This document shows positions 9,916 to 17,904 of a DNA stretch of 64,000 bases, in pieces (the first letter of the stretch is position 1; each line of letters starts with the position of its first letter). The stretch is from Sphingopyxis sp. DBS4. GTDB lineage: Bacteria; Pseudomonadota; Alphaproteobacteria; Sphingomonadales; Sphingomonadaceae. The translations under genes and the position numbers were made by a program. The notes beneath the pieces are model-generated. The model was not told the DNA's origin. It did no database searches and worked only from the letters and a program-made list of their open reading frames with translations. The stretch lies in the NCBI RefSeq assembly GCF_024628865.1, contig NZ_CP102384.1, positions 3,545,001 through 3,609,000 on the forward strand, given 5' to 3'.

Positions 9916-10962
9916 TTAGGTTAGAGGGGTCCATTTCTCGTTTTCTGGCAACGGCGCGAAGATTGCGTCGATCCAGTCGTCGGTGACCGCCTCGGGGGTC
10001 GGCGGGTCCCATTTCGGACTGTTGTCCTTGTCGATGATCAGCGCCCGGACGCCCTCGATGAAATCGTGCATCTGAACGACACGGCTGCCGATCGCATATT
10101 CCTGCGCCATCTGGCTCGCGAAGTCGGGCATCGCGCCGCCTTCCTTGAGCTGGCGCAGCGCGACCTTGCAGGTCTGCGGGCTCTTGGTGCGGAGCGCATC
10201 AAGCTCCTTCGCCGCCCATTCGCCGCCATCGGCCTCGAGCGCGGCAAGGATATCCTCGTAGCGGTCGCTGGCGAACAGGCGGTTGATCCGGTCGATCTGC
10301 CCGGTGATTGCGGCGGGCGGCGCAGTGACCGACAGTTCGCCCAATATGCCGCCGATACGGTCCGGATGCTGCGCGATACGCGCCTTCGCTTCGGCGAGCT
10401 TTTCGGACGGCAGATAATGGGTCGCAAGGCCGAGCGCGAGGCATTCGGCGCCGTCGAGCCGCGCGCCGGTGAGCGCGAGAAAGACCCCGACGCGGCCTTC
10501 GAGGCGCGGCAGATACCAGCCGCCGCCAACGTCGGGGAACAGGCCGATCCCCGTTTCGGGCATCGCGAAGCGCGTGTGCTCGGTCGCGACGCGATAGGGT
10601 GCGGGCTGCGAAATGCCGACCCCGCCGCCCATCGTGATGCCGTCCATGAAGGCGACGACGGGCTTCGGATAGGTGAAGAGCAGATGGTTGAGGCGATATT
10701 CGGTGTGGAAGAAAGCGCGCGCCTCCTTCCCATCCTTCGCGCCGCTTTCCGCGAGCATACGGATATCGCCGCCGGCGCAGAAACCGCGCCCCTCGCTATG
10801 GTCGATGATCACCGCCTCGACGGCGCCATCCCCGCGCCACCCGACGAGCGCGTCGATCATCGCCTCGCACATCGGCAGATTGAGCGCGTGAATCGCCTTG
10901 GGGCGATTGAGCGACAGGCGGCCCACGCGGCCATCGGTGCTGATCAGAACATCTTCGGTCAT
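9916..10962 (-). CDS. 3-hydroxyisobutyryl-CoA hydrolase (enoyl-CoA hydratase/isomerase family)
   Basis: A 348-residue crotonase-fold protein that fits 3-hydroxyisobutyryl-CoA hydrolase, the enzyme that frees 3-hydroxyisobutyrate in valine degradation. The typical active-site string [15 protein letters not shown] is present, giving candidate catalytic residues E136 and D144, and GGDIRM near residue 66 forms the oxyanion hole. It is about 90 residues longer than the neighbouring hydratase, as expected. Its ATG overlaps the stop of the acyl-CoA dehydrogenase by four bases (10959-10962), so the two are translationally coupled. Confidence 0.92.
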   Translation of the reverse strand: MTEDVLISTDGRVGRLSLNRPKAIHALNLPMCEAMIDALVGWRGDGAVEAVIIDHSEGRGFCAGGDIRMLAESGAKDGKEARAFFHTEYRLNHLLFTYPKPVVAFMDGITMGGGVGISQPAPYRVATEHTRFAMPETGIGLFPDVGGGWYLPRLEGRVGVFLALTGARLDGAECLALGLATHYLPSEKLAEAKARIAQHPDRIGGILGELSVTAPPAAITGQIDRINRLFASDRYEDILAALEADGGEWAAKELDALRTKSPQTCKVALRQLKEGGAMPDFASQMAQEYAIGSRVVQMHDFIEGVRALIIDKDNSPKWDPPTPEAVTDDWIDAIFAPLPENEKWTPLT

Positions 10963-12104
10963 TGGCGCAGCAGGTCCCTTCCCACGATCATCCGCATCAC
11001 CTGGTTGGTCCCTTCGAGGATCGAATGGACGCGCAGGTCGCGCCAGAAGCGCTCGATCGGATAATCCTTCAGATAGCCGTAGCCGCCGAACAGCTGCAGC
11101 GCGTCGTTGACGATCTTGCTGCCGTTGTCGGTCGCGAGCCGCTTCGCCATCGCCGAAAAGCGCGACTTGTCGGGGGCGTTCGCGGTGACCTTCGCCGCCG
11201 CGAGATAGAGCAGGGCGCGCGACGCTTCGAGGTCGGTCGCCATGTCGGCGAGCATGAACTGGGTGTTCTGGAAATCGGCGATCGGCTGCCCGAACTGCTG
11301 GCGGTCCCTGGTGTAGGCGATCGCTTCGTCGAGGCAGCGCTGCGCGCCGCCGAGCGAACAGGCGCCGATGTTGAGCCGCCCGCCGTCGAGCCCCGCCATC
11401 GCGAAGCGGAAGCCGTCGCCTTCGGCGCCGACCCGGTTTTCGACCGGCACACGGCAATCCTCGAAGATCACTTGCGCGGTCGGCGAGGCGTTCCAGCCGA
11501 GCTTCTTTTCGGGCGCGCCGAAGCTGAGACCCGGCATGTCCTTTTCGATGACGAGGCAGGAAATGCCCTTCGACTTCTCTTCACCGGTGCGGACCATGCA
11601 GACATAGATGTCGTTGGTGCCCGCCCCCGAAATGAACTGCTTGGTGCCGTTCAGCACATAATGGTCGCCGTCCCTTTTCGCCGTGGTCTTGAGCGCCGCG
11701 GCGTCCGACCCCGACCCCGGCTCGGTCAGGCAATAGGAGGCGATCTTCTCCATGCTGACGAGCTCGGGCAGGAAGCGCGCCTTGATCTCCGCGCCGCCGA
11801 AACGGTCGATCATCCACGTCGCCATATTGTGGATCGAGACATAAGCGCTGGTCGCGGGGCAGCCATAGGCCATCGCCTCCATGATCAGCGCCGCCTCGAG
11901 CCGGCCGAGCCCGATGCCGCCCGATTCCTCGGCCACGTAAATCGCGCCGAAGCCGAGCTCGCCCGCCGCCTTCCAGACATCGACGGGATAATGATGCGTC
12001 TCGTCCCATTCGGCCGCGAAAGGCGTGATGCGATCGGCGGTGAATTTGCGCGCCATGTCCTGAATGGCGAGCTGGTCGTCGGTAAGCTGGAACTGGTCGG
12101 TCAT
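10959..12104 (-). CDS. Isobutyryl-CoA dehydrogenase-type acyl-CoA dehydrogenase
   Basis: A 381-residue FAD flavoenzyme of the acyl-CoA dehydrogenase family. The signatures CLTEPGSGSDAAAL and the C-terminal LEGTNQVMRMIVGRDLL are intact; E364 is the likely catalytic base, at the position used by isobutyryl-CoA dehydrogenase (ACAD8). Coupling to the 3-hydroxyisobutyryl-CoA hydrolase supports a role in converting isobutyryl-CoA to methacrylyl-CoA. A purine-rich site (AGAAGAAAT) precedes the ATG. A palindromic repeat lies 12 bases upstream of the start, so the ancestral promoter of this gene may have been displaced or altered. Confidence 0.92.
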   Translation of the reverse strand: MTDQFQLTDDQLAIQDMARKFTADRITPFAAEWDETHHYPVDVWKAAGELGFGAIYVAEESGGIGLGRLEAALIMEAMAYGCPATSAYVSIHNMATWMIDRFGGAEIKARFLPELVSMEKIASYCLTEPGSGSDAAALKTTAKRDGDHYVLNGTKQFISGAGTNDIYVCMVRTGEEKSKGISCLVIEKDMPGLSFGAPEKKLGWNASPTAQVIFEDCRVPVENRVGAEGDGFRFAMAGLDGGRLNIGACSLGGAQRCLDEAIAYTRDRQQFGQPIADFQNTQFMLADMATDLEASRALLYLAAAKVTANAPDKSRFSAMAKRLATDNGSKIVNDALQLFGGYGYLKDYPIERFWRDLRVHSILEGTNQVMRMIVGRDLLRQ

Positions 12105-12116
12105 ATTTCTTCTCTG

Positions 12117-12145
12117 CCGTCATGCTGACGAAAGTCAGCATCCAT
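12117..12145. repeat. Left 29-bp end of the GIY-YIG cassette, palindromic
   Basis: A 29-base sequence that reappears, exactly inverted, at 12486-12514. Inside it an 8-base stem ATGCTGAC/GTCAGCAT closes on a GAAA tetraloop (12122-12141). It lies between the dehydrogenase start and the end of the GIY-YIG gene, six bases from that gene's stop. Confidence 0.88.
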
Positions 12146-12151
12146 TCGAAA

Positions 12152-12460
12152 CTACGTTAGCGGCGGGAAGCCGAGCCGAACCGCCCAATCTTCCCAAAAC
12201 GGATTTTCCTGTTCGATCAAGGCGATCTTCCAGTCGCGCTTCCATGCCTTGAGCTGCTTTTCGCGCGTGATCGCCGCGTCCATCGTTCCATGCATCTCGT
12301 AATAGACGAGCCGCCTCACGCCGTGGCGCTTGGTAAAGCCCTCGATCAGGCCTTCGCGATGCTGGTGAATGCGCGCCATCAGATCCGATGTCACGCCAAT
12401 GTAAATCGTGCCGTGCCGGCCGCTCGCCATGATATAGACGCAAGGATATCGCTCCCGCAT
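12152..12460 (-). CDS. Small GIY-YIG nuclease-domain protein
   Basis: A 102-residue single-domain protein of the GIY-YIG endonuclease superfamily (UvrC N-terminal type, COG2827-like). The half-motifs are V8-Y-I10 and Y20-I-G22, the conserved arginine is R30, the catalytic glutamate is E67 in ITREKQL, and N86 is in ENPFW. Nothing is fused to it, so target choice must rest on the domain itself or on DNA structure. It is enclosed by a perfectly inverted 29-base repeat (12117-12145 and 12486-12514) with 6 and 25 bases of spacing. This looks like a self-contained cassette that was inserted into the valine cluster. Confidence 0.9.
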   Translation of the reverse strand: MRERYPCVYIMASGRHGTIYIGVTSDLMARIHQHREGLIEGFTKRHGVRRLVYYEMHGTMDAAITREKQLKAWKRDWKIALIEQENPFWEDWAVRLGFPPLT

Positions 12461-12485
12461 TTCGGTCCTTCTGGCGTAGCGCCAA

Positions 12486-12514
12486 ATGGATGCTGACTTT
12501 CGTCAGCATGACGG
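12486..12514. repeat. Right 29-bp end of the GIY-YIG cassette, palindromic
   Basis: Exact inverted copy of 12117-12145, with the stem ATGCTGAC/GTCAGCAT around a TTTC loop at 12490-12509. It overlaps the last codons and the stop (12503-12505) of the RidA-like gene. Confidence 0.88.
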
Positions 12515-12907
12515 ACCCGAGAGGATGGCCTCGGCCTCGATTTCGACTTTCCACTCGGGGCGGATCAGCGCGGGGATGACGAGCATCGTCGCGGCCGGGC
12601 GGATGTCCTTGAACACCGCGCCATGGGCATGGCCGACGCGGTCGGCATCGGCGGCGTCGGTGATGTACATGCGGGTGCGGACGACGTCGGCGAAGCTGCC
12701 GCCGAGCGCCGCGAGCGCTTCGCCGATGATCGCCAGGCAGCGCGCAGCCTGCGCCCCGGCGTCGCCGGGGGTCGACGAGCCGTCAGACTCGATCGGCGCG
12801 CAGCCGGCGACGTCGATGCGATTCCCCACCCGAACCGCGCGGCTGTAGCCATAGATGGGTTCGAACGGAGATGCCGAGCTGTATTTACGGCGGCTGGATT
12901 CAGCCAC
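12503..12907 (-). CDS. RidA-family (YjgF/L-PSP) protein with repeat-derived C-terminus
   Basis: A 134-residue RidA-fold protein. RidA enzymes deaminate reactive imines formed by amino-acid metabolism and act as trimers in the cytoplasm. The conserved ending WKVEIEAEA is present, but the arginine that binds the imine carboxylate in active RidA (expected in the PAATM segment, residues about 104-110) is missing, so deaminase activity is doubtful. I chose the GTG at 12907, overlapping the upstream stop by eight bases; an ATG at 12934 would overlap by 35. The final residues and the TGA lie inside the right repeat of the GIY-YIG cassette. Confidence 0.82.
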   Translation of the reverse strand: MAESSRRKYSSASPFEPIYGYSRAVRVGNRIDVAGCAPIESDGSSTPGDAGAQAARCLAIIGEALAALGGSFADVVRTRMYITDAADADRVGHAHGAVFKDIRPAATMLVIPALIRPEWKVEIEAEAILSGPSC

Positions 12908-13208
12908 AGGTGACCTGCGTGATCTTGTACGCATCGTCGTACATCACATTCACCCGGTCCTGCCGGTAATCCATCGTCATCGCCGAGCGCGGCGGGCCCC
13001 AGCGCAGCGTGCGCGCGCCGGTCGCCTTGACGATCGCGCCGCCCAGATCGGGCGTCGCGGTCTGACCGACAAAGCTCGCCCCCGCATCGGCGTTGCAGGT
13101 CATCTGGGCGGGCGGCGGCGGGGTCGATTCGGCGGGCGCGTCGCTGGCCGCACAAGCGGCGAGCGGCAGGGCGGCGGCGACCAAGCCAAGCAGGCGAATG
13201 TCCATCAT
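12900..13208 (-). CDS. Putative lipoprotein with peptidase-inhibitor I78 domain
   Basis: A 102-residue lipoprotein. The signal peptide ends in the lipobox L16-A-A-C19, so the protein is probably anchored in the envelope. The rest matches the small I78 peptidase-inhibitor family: a cysteine near the start, GQTATPDLG, RTLRWGPP, TMDYRQDRVNV and a C-terminal TCG. Members are thought to restrain serine peptidases of the subtilisin or trypsin type; the target here is unknown. The start is one of two adjacent ATGs behind GGGAG. It sits in tight order between another lipoprotein and the RidA-like gene. Confidence 0.75.
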   Translation of the reverse strand: MMDIRLLGLVAAALPLAACAASDAPAESTPPPPAQMTCNADAGASFVGQTATPDLGGAIVKATGARTLRWGPPRSAMTMDYRQDRVNVMYDDAYKITQVTCG

Positions 13209-13227
13209 GAATCTCCCTTTCTGGCCA

Positions 13228-13764
13228 TCAGGCACAGCGGCTATAGCGCATCGGCTCGGGCGCGGCACCCTCGCCATAATCGCGGCGGACGAGCGTCTTG
13301 CCGCCGTCCTGCACCGTGAGTTGCATCAGCCGGTCCCAATCCTCGCCTTCGCCGCTGAACTTGTAGTCGGCGACGAGCCGCGTCGCGCTGCGCTCGCGGA
13401 TATGCGCCAGGATTCCCTGCGATTCGTAGAAGCGAAGGTCACCCGCGCCGATCGTCAGCAGCCCCTTTGCGTCGCCCTTGGTCGAAGTGCAGTCGGCCGC
13501 GACCAATCCCCAGCGCCCCTGAAGCGCGACGGGAATCGCCGCGTCGCCCTGACCGATACCGGGGTCGGGCTTCGCGGGCGGCTTCACCGCGGGGTCGGCG
13601 GCATAGTCGGGCGCGCTTTCCTGCGCCGCGGCGGGCGCCGCGGGGGCGGCCTCGGGAACCGTCGGCACCGCGGGCACCTTGTCGGCTTCGGCCTGCTCGT
13701 CCTTGTCGCCGCCACTACAGGCGGCGAGCAGCAGCAGCGCCGCCGGCATCGTCCATCGCATCAT
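13228..13764 (-). CDS. Hypothetical lipoprotein
   Basis: A 178-residue protein with a short signal sequence and lipobox L13-A-A-C16, followed by a long alanine/proline-rich linker (residues about 25-75) and a compact C-terminal domain (about 80-178). The domain includes GRWGLVAADCTS and ends in MRYSRCA, so a disulfide is possible. I do not recognise the family with certainty. The start is the first of two adjacent ATGs, six bases after an AGGAGAAGG ribosome-binding site. It lies directly downstream of mmsA on the same strand and just upstream of the I78 lipoprotein. Confidence 0.72.
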   Translation of the reverse strand: MMRWTMPAALLLLAACSGGDKDEQAEADKVPAVPTVPEAAPAAPAAAQESAPDYAADPAVKPPAKPDPGIGQGDAAIPVALQGRWGLVAADCTSTKGDAKGLLTIGAGDLRFYESQGILAHIRERSATRLVADYKFSGEGEDWDRLMQLTVQDGGKTLVRRDYGEGAAPEPMRYSRCA

Positions 13765-13813
13765 CGTCCTTCTCCTTCGACAGGAGAAATGGTCGACCCG
13801 GCGCAAGGGTTGC

Positions 13814-15319
13814 CTAGCCCATCGTCGGGATGACGAAGGCGTTGCCGCCATCGGGCGAACCGTCGGGCCAGCGCGCGGTGACGGTCTTGACCTTGGTCCA
13901 GAATTTCACGCCTTCCATGCCGTGCTGGTTGGTGTCGCCGAACGCCGAACGCTTCCAGCCGCCGAAGCTATGGTAGGCGACGGGCACCGGGATCGGCACG
14001 TTGATCCCGACCATGCCGACATTGACGCGCGCGGCGAATTCACGCGCGGCGTGGCCGTTGCGGGTGAAGATCGCGACGCCGTTGCCATATTGATGCTTCG
14101 ACGGCAGTTCGAGCGCACTCTCGAAATCAGGCGCGCGGACGATCTGGAGGACGGGGCCGAAGATTTCTTCCTTATAGCTTTCCATGTCGGGAGTGACATG
14201 ATCGAACAGCGTCGGGCCGACGAAGAAGCCCTTCTCATGCCCCTGCAGCGTGAAACCGCGGCCGTCGATGACGAGCTCGGCGCCCTCGTCGGCGCATTTC
14301 TGGATCCAGCCCTCGACTTTCTGCTTGTGCGCTTCGGTGACCACCGGGCCGTAATGCGCCTCGGCATCGGTCGACACGCCGACGCGCAACGCCTCGATCG
14401 CGGGGACGAGCTTGTCGCGGAGGCGGTTCGCGGTGTCCTCGCCGACCGGCACGACGACCGGCAGCGCCATGCAGCGTTCGCCGGCCGAGCCAAAGGCCGC
14501 GCCGGTCAGGTCGTTCACCACCTGATCGAGGTCGGCGTCGGGCATGACGATGCCGTGGTTCTTCGCGCCGCCCATTGCCTGGACGCGCTTTCCGTTCGCG
14601 ACGCCGCGGTTGTAGACATAATGCGCGATGTCCGACGAGCCGACGAAGCTGACCGCGCCGATATCGGGGTGGTCGAGGATCGCGTCGACCATCTCCTTGT
14701 CGCCGTGGACGGTCTGGAAGATCCCTTCGGGCATCCCCGCCTCGAGGAACAATTCCGACAGGCGCACGGGAACCGACGGGTCGCGTTCGCTGGGCTTCAG
14801 AATGAAGGCGTTGCCGACGACGGTCGCGATCGCGCCCATCCACAACGGGATCATCGCGGGAAAGTTGAACGGGGTGATGCCCGCGCCGATGCCGATCGGC
14901 TGGCGCATCGAATAGACGTCGATGCCGGGACCGGCGCCGATCGTATAGTCGCCCTTCAGCACATGCGGCGCGGCGCAGGCGAATTCGACGACGTCGAGCC
15001 CGCGCTGGACGTCGCCGCGCGCGTCGGCGATCACCTTGCCATGTTCAGCCGACAGCATCTGCGCGAGTTCTTCCAGATTGGCCTCGACCAGCCGCTTGAA
15101 TTCGAACATGACGCGGGCGCGGCGCTGCGGATTGGTCGTCGCCCAGCCGGGCTGCGCGGCCTTCGCGGCGGCGACGGCGCGGTCGAGCACGGCGCGATCA
15201 CCGAGCGCGACCCGCGCCTGCACGCCGCCATTATTGGGGTCGAGGATATCGCCGAAGCGCCCCGAACCACTGGCGCTACCGCCTGCCCCGCCGGCGATGT
15301 GATGGTCGATCTGTCGCAT
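13814..15319 (-). CDS. mmsA: Methylmalonate-semialdehyde dehydrogenase (CoA-acylating)
   Basis: A 501-residue aldehyde dehydrogenase that converts methylmalonate semialdehyde to propionyl-CoA, the last step of valine degradation. The catalytic cysteine is C283 in GSAGERCMAL, and the segment GITPFNFPAMIPLWM and the ending SAFGDTNQHGMEGV are typical of MmsA rather than of general aldehyde dehydrogenases. It is about ten residues longer at the N-terminus than many relatives. It is divergent from a LysR gene, with 97 bases between the starts, which suggests direct control. The other valine genes lie downstream on the same strand after a four-gene insert. Confidence 0.95.
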   Translation of the reverse strand: MRQIDHHIAGGAGGSASGSGRFGDILDPNNGGVQARVALGDRAVLDRAVAAAKAAQPGWATTNPQRRARVMFEFKRLVEANLEELAQMLSAEHGKVIADARGDVQRGLDVVEFACAAPHVLKGDYTIGAGPGIDVYSMRQPIGIGAGITPFNFPAMIPLWMGAIATVVGNAFILKPSERDPSVPVRLSELFLEAGMPEGIFQTVHGDKEMVDAILDHPDIGAVSFVGSSDIAHYVYNRGVANGKRVQAMGGAKNHGIVMPDADLDQVVNDLTGAAFGSAGERCMALPVVVPVGEDTANRLRDKLVPAIEALRVGVSTDAEAHYGPVVTEAHKQKVEGWIQKCADEGAELVIDGRGFTLQGHEKGFFVGPTLFDHVTPDMESYKEEIFGPVLQIVRAPDFESALELPSKHQYGNGVAIFTRNGHAAREFAARVNVGMVGINVPIPVPVAYHSFGGWKRSAFGDTNQHGMEGVKFWTKVKTVTARWPDGSPDGGNAFVIPTMG

Positions 15320-15387
15320 GTTCGAGTCTCCCGTAAAATCTTGTCGCTGCCACAGACCAGTTACGGGGCGATTGCAAGGGATAGACT

Positions 15388-15413
15388 TGCAGGGTCATAC
15401 TGCATATTTGCAG
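15388..15413. promoter_or_regulatory. Candidate LysR operator in the mmsA-lysR gap
   Basis: Three half-sites alternate: TGCAG (15388-15392), CTGCA (15400-15404) and TGCAG (15409-15413). The first pair forms a dyad with a 7-base gap and the second a dyad with a 4-base gap. They end four bases before the lysR start, a place suited to autoregulation. Function is inferred from position. Confidence 0.5.
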
Positions 15414-15416
15414 GAT

Positions 15417-16325
15417 ATGGACTGGGACAAGCTGCAATATTTCCTGTTCGTCGCGCGTCACGGCACGCTCGCGCGGGCGGGGGCGGCGCTGCACGTCGAT
15501 GCAACCACGGTCAGCCGCCGGGTGAGCGCGCTCGAAACCGCGCTCGGCCAGACCTTGTTCGAGCGCGCGCCCACCGGCTTCGTCCTGACCGCGGCGGGCC
15601 GCGCGCTCGTGCCGCACGCCGAAGCGATGGCGGCGGCGGCGGCGCGCATTCATACACGCGACGAGGAAACGGGCCTGTCAGGGCAGTTGCGGGTCAGCGT
15701 TTCCGAAGGCTTCGGCAACAGCTTCATCGCGCCGCGGCTCGGCGGCTTCGTCGCTGCGCATCCCGAGCTCGAGATCGACCTCGTCGCCTCGTCGGGCTTC
15801 CTCGACCCGTCGCGGCGCGAGGCCGATATGGCGATCCTGCTCGCGCGGCCCCGAAAAGGCCCGCTGATCACGCGCAAACTGTCGGATTACAGCCTGGGCC
15901 TCTATGCCCCCGCCGACCGGCCCGAATGGTGCGACGCGGCCGAGCGGACGCCGCTGGCACGCGCGGGGATTCCGGTGATCGGTTACATGCCCGACATCCT
16001 CTATGCGCCCGAGCTCGACTATTTGGGCGAGATCGAGCCCGGGCTGCGCGCCACCGTGCGCTCATCGTCGATCCTCGCGCAGCGGCGGATGATCGCGGGC
16101 GGCGCCGGGGTCGGCGTCCTGCCCTGTTTCCTGGCCGCGGACGACCCCGCGCTGGTGCGCGTCCGCGCCGATCAGGTGATCGCGCGCGCCTTCTGGCTCG
16201 CGCTCCACCGCGACGTCGCGCCGCAACCGCGGATCCGCGCCTTCATCGAATGGCTCGATGCCGAGGTGCGCGAGAATCGGAGCCTGCTGGTGCCGGCCGA
16301 TGCCGCGCGCGCCGCTCAGAACTGA
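15417..16325 (+). CDS. LysR-family transcriptional regulator
   Basis: A 302-residue LysR protein: an N-terminal winged helix-turn-helix (residues about 1-60, with ATTVSRRVSALE as the recognition helix) and a C-terminal ligand-sensing domain. The start is the ATG at MDWDKLQYF, where family members begin; the frame stays open upstream without homology. It is divergent from mmsA and probably controls it in response to a valine-pathway metabolite. Repeated TGCAG/CTGCA half-sites lie just before its start. Its 3' end overlaps the convergent MipA gene by ten bases. Confidence 0.9.
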   Translation: MDWDKLQYFLFVARHGTLARAGAALHVDATTVSRRVSALETALGQTLFERAPTGFVLTAAGRALVPHAEAMAAAAARIHTRDEETGLSGQLRVSVSEGFGNSFIAPRLGGFVAAHPELEIDLVASSGFLDPSRREADMAILLARPRKGPLITRKLSDYSLGLYAPADRPEWCDAAERTPLARAGIPVIGYMPDILYAPELDYLGEIEPGLRATVRSSSILAQRRMIAGGAGVGVLPCFLAADDPALVRVRADQVIARAFWLALHRDVAPQPRIRAFIEWLDAEVRENRSLLVPADAARAAQN

Positions 16326-17332
16326 TAGGCGAGCCCGCCGCCCATGAGCCACTGGTCGCGGCTGCCGGCGACGTCGACGATCGGCGAAGCCCCGAAACGG
16401 CTCGTCATCCGGCCATATTGCGCGCCGCCGATCAGCACGAAGCCCTTGCGCAGATCGCCCGACAGCGAATAGGCGCCGGCCATGCCGATCGTATATTTGC
16501 CGAGCGTCGCCTTGCGCCCCGCGCCGGTATAGACGGGCAACCCGCTCGCGGCGCTGCCGACCGGATCGACGTCGAAATAATAGCGGCCGAAGCCTTTGCC
16601 ATAGAGGTTGAATGACGCCGAAAGGCCGATATAGGCGCGCTTCGACAGCGGCGTGCCATAATCGATCGTCGGCGAGACGACCCAGCTTCCGTGCCGGCCG
16701 CTGATGTCCTTGACCCCGACGACGCGGAAACCGATCTGGTCGTAGCGGCTGGTGATGATACCCGATTGCGTGATCCCCGCCGAAATGCCGAGCTCGACCG
16801 CCATCTTGCGGTCGCCGAGCGCCTCGACCTGCGCGTCCTTGATGCGGCCGGTGCGGTCGCTGCGCAGGTTGATGATCGGACCGAACTTGAAGTCGGTCCG
16901 CTGCCCGCGCTTCTGACGGATCAGGTCGACCTGAAAATTGGTGCCGCGGGTCGAGAAGCTGTACCCCTTGTAGCGCCCGCGGAAATAGAAGGCGGGGAGG
17001 ACGTTGCGCTCGTCCGAGCCATTATAGCTCGGCACGGTGATCACCCCCGCGGCGAGCGCGAAATAGTCGCGCGCATAGCGGCGGTCCTCACGATCGTCCT
17101 GCGGCCGCGCGGCGGGCAGCAGGATATTGTCATCGATGTCGCCGCTGTCCTGCACGAAGTGCACCGGCGCATCGGCGGGCACAGCGACCGGTGACGGATC
17201 GGCGGTGAGCGGCAGATCGTAGGGAAGCGCGACCTCCTCGGCCGCGGCGGGCGCCGCGAAGCCCGCGAGGGCAGCAAGGATCGGCGCCAGGCGGAGGAAG
17301 CGGAAGAGCGACGTCAAATCGGGCATATCCAT
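16316..17332 (-). CDS. MipA/OmpV-family outer-membrane protein
   Basis: A 338-residue beta-barrel protein. The N-terminus is a signal peptide (hydrophobic residues about 14-28, then AAA before cleavage near residue 31). After a disordered acidic linker comes the MipA/OmpV barrel, with repeated alternating strands and the closing phenylalanine at the C-terminus (GGGLAYQF) needed for BAM insertion. MipA is a scaffold for murein enzymes in E. coli; OmpV-like relatives are less defined. The start is the first of two ATGs (17332 and 17326). It converges on the LysR gene and overlaps it by ten bases. Confidence 0.85.
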   Translation of the reverse strand: MDMPDLTSLFRFLRLAPILAALAGFAAPAAAEEVALPYDLPLTADPSPVAVPADAPVHFVQDSGDIDDNILLPAARPQDDREDRRYARDYFALAAGVITVPSYNGSDERNVLPAFYFRGRYKGYSFSTRGTNFQVDLIRQKRGQRTDFKFGPIINLRSDRTGRIKDAQVEALGDRKMAVELGISAGITQSGIITSRYDQIGFRVVGVKDISGRHGSWVVSPTIDYGTPLSKRAYIGLSASFNLYGKGFGRYYFDVDPVGSAASGLPVYTGAGRKATLGKYTIGMAGAYSLSGDLRKGFVLIGGAQYGRMTSRFGASPIVDVAGSRDQWLMGGGLAYQF

Positions 17333-17488
17333 CCTATGTTCTTGCCCCTCTGGCAGCGGGTGTATGGGATTGCCCCGACAATGCAAAGACTTCGTCTTGC
17401 CGGGGGAGGCTTTTCGCTTCATCGTGGCTTTCATGCATCGCTCCGTCCTGCCTTCCTTTCTATCCGCGCGAGCGCGCATCGGTTCCCG

Positions 17489-17716
17489 ATGAGCCGCGCC
17501 GGACGGTTCGCGGGCTATGCGCTGCTCGCGAGCGCGGCGCTGATCGCGGCGGTGACGCGGCGCGAGGCGATCGCGACGATCGGGCCGTTTCCGGTGATCG
17601 CGGTCGTGCTGCTGCTCGCGATGGTGGGGGCGATGCTGGTGTTCACCGACCTGATGGTGCGCGGGCTGTATGCGCAGATCGCTACGGCGAAAGGGCGCGA
17701 GGAAGAGGAAGAATAG
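17489..17716 (+). CDS. Small two-helix membrane protein, hypothetical
   Basis: A 75-residue frame with two hydrophobic segments (residues about 7-20 and 30-53) and a highly acidic tail of five glutamates. I see no known domain. The frame is open further upstream, but the ATG at 17489 gives a clean membrane protein start and leaves room for a promoter. It lies between the MipA gene and a CCCTCCC repeat element; nothing in the context suggests a function. Confidence 0.5.
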   Translation: MSRAGRFAGYALLASAALIAAVTRREAIATIGPFPVIAVVLLLAMVGAMLVFTDLMVRGLYAQIATAKGREEEEE

Positions 17717-17860
17717 CTCCCCTCCCTGCAAGGGAGGGGCGGGGGGTGGGTCGCCGCAGGCGTTCTTTCCTTCGGAGTTCCTTCGGGTCGCTTACCCACC
17801 CCGCTGCGACTAGGCAGCGAGCTGCCAAGTCTTCGCACCCCTCCCTTGCAGGGAGGGGAG
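17717..17860. repeat. Paired CCCTCCC hairpin element, second copy
   Basis: The hairpin at 17719-17739 (CCCCTCCCT / AGGGAGGGG) is repeated in inverted orientation at 17838-17858; the outer 23 bases are exactly inverted. Inner words GGGGTGGGT and ACCCACCCC are inverted as well. It begins right at the stop of the small membrane protein and lies 44 bases before dxs. Confidence 0.78.
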
Positions 17861-17904
17861 GCTTTTTATTCGACACTATCTGCGGTTACCAGTATGACGC
17901 CGCG

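Noticed and set aside
12117..12514. Classical insertion sequence
   Set aside because: No transposase domain and no clear target duplication; the only gene is a GIY-YIG nuclease, so I call it a repeat-bounded cassette instead.
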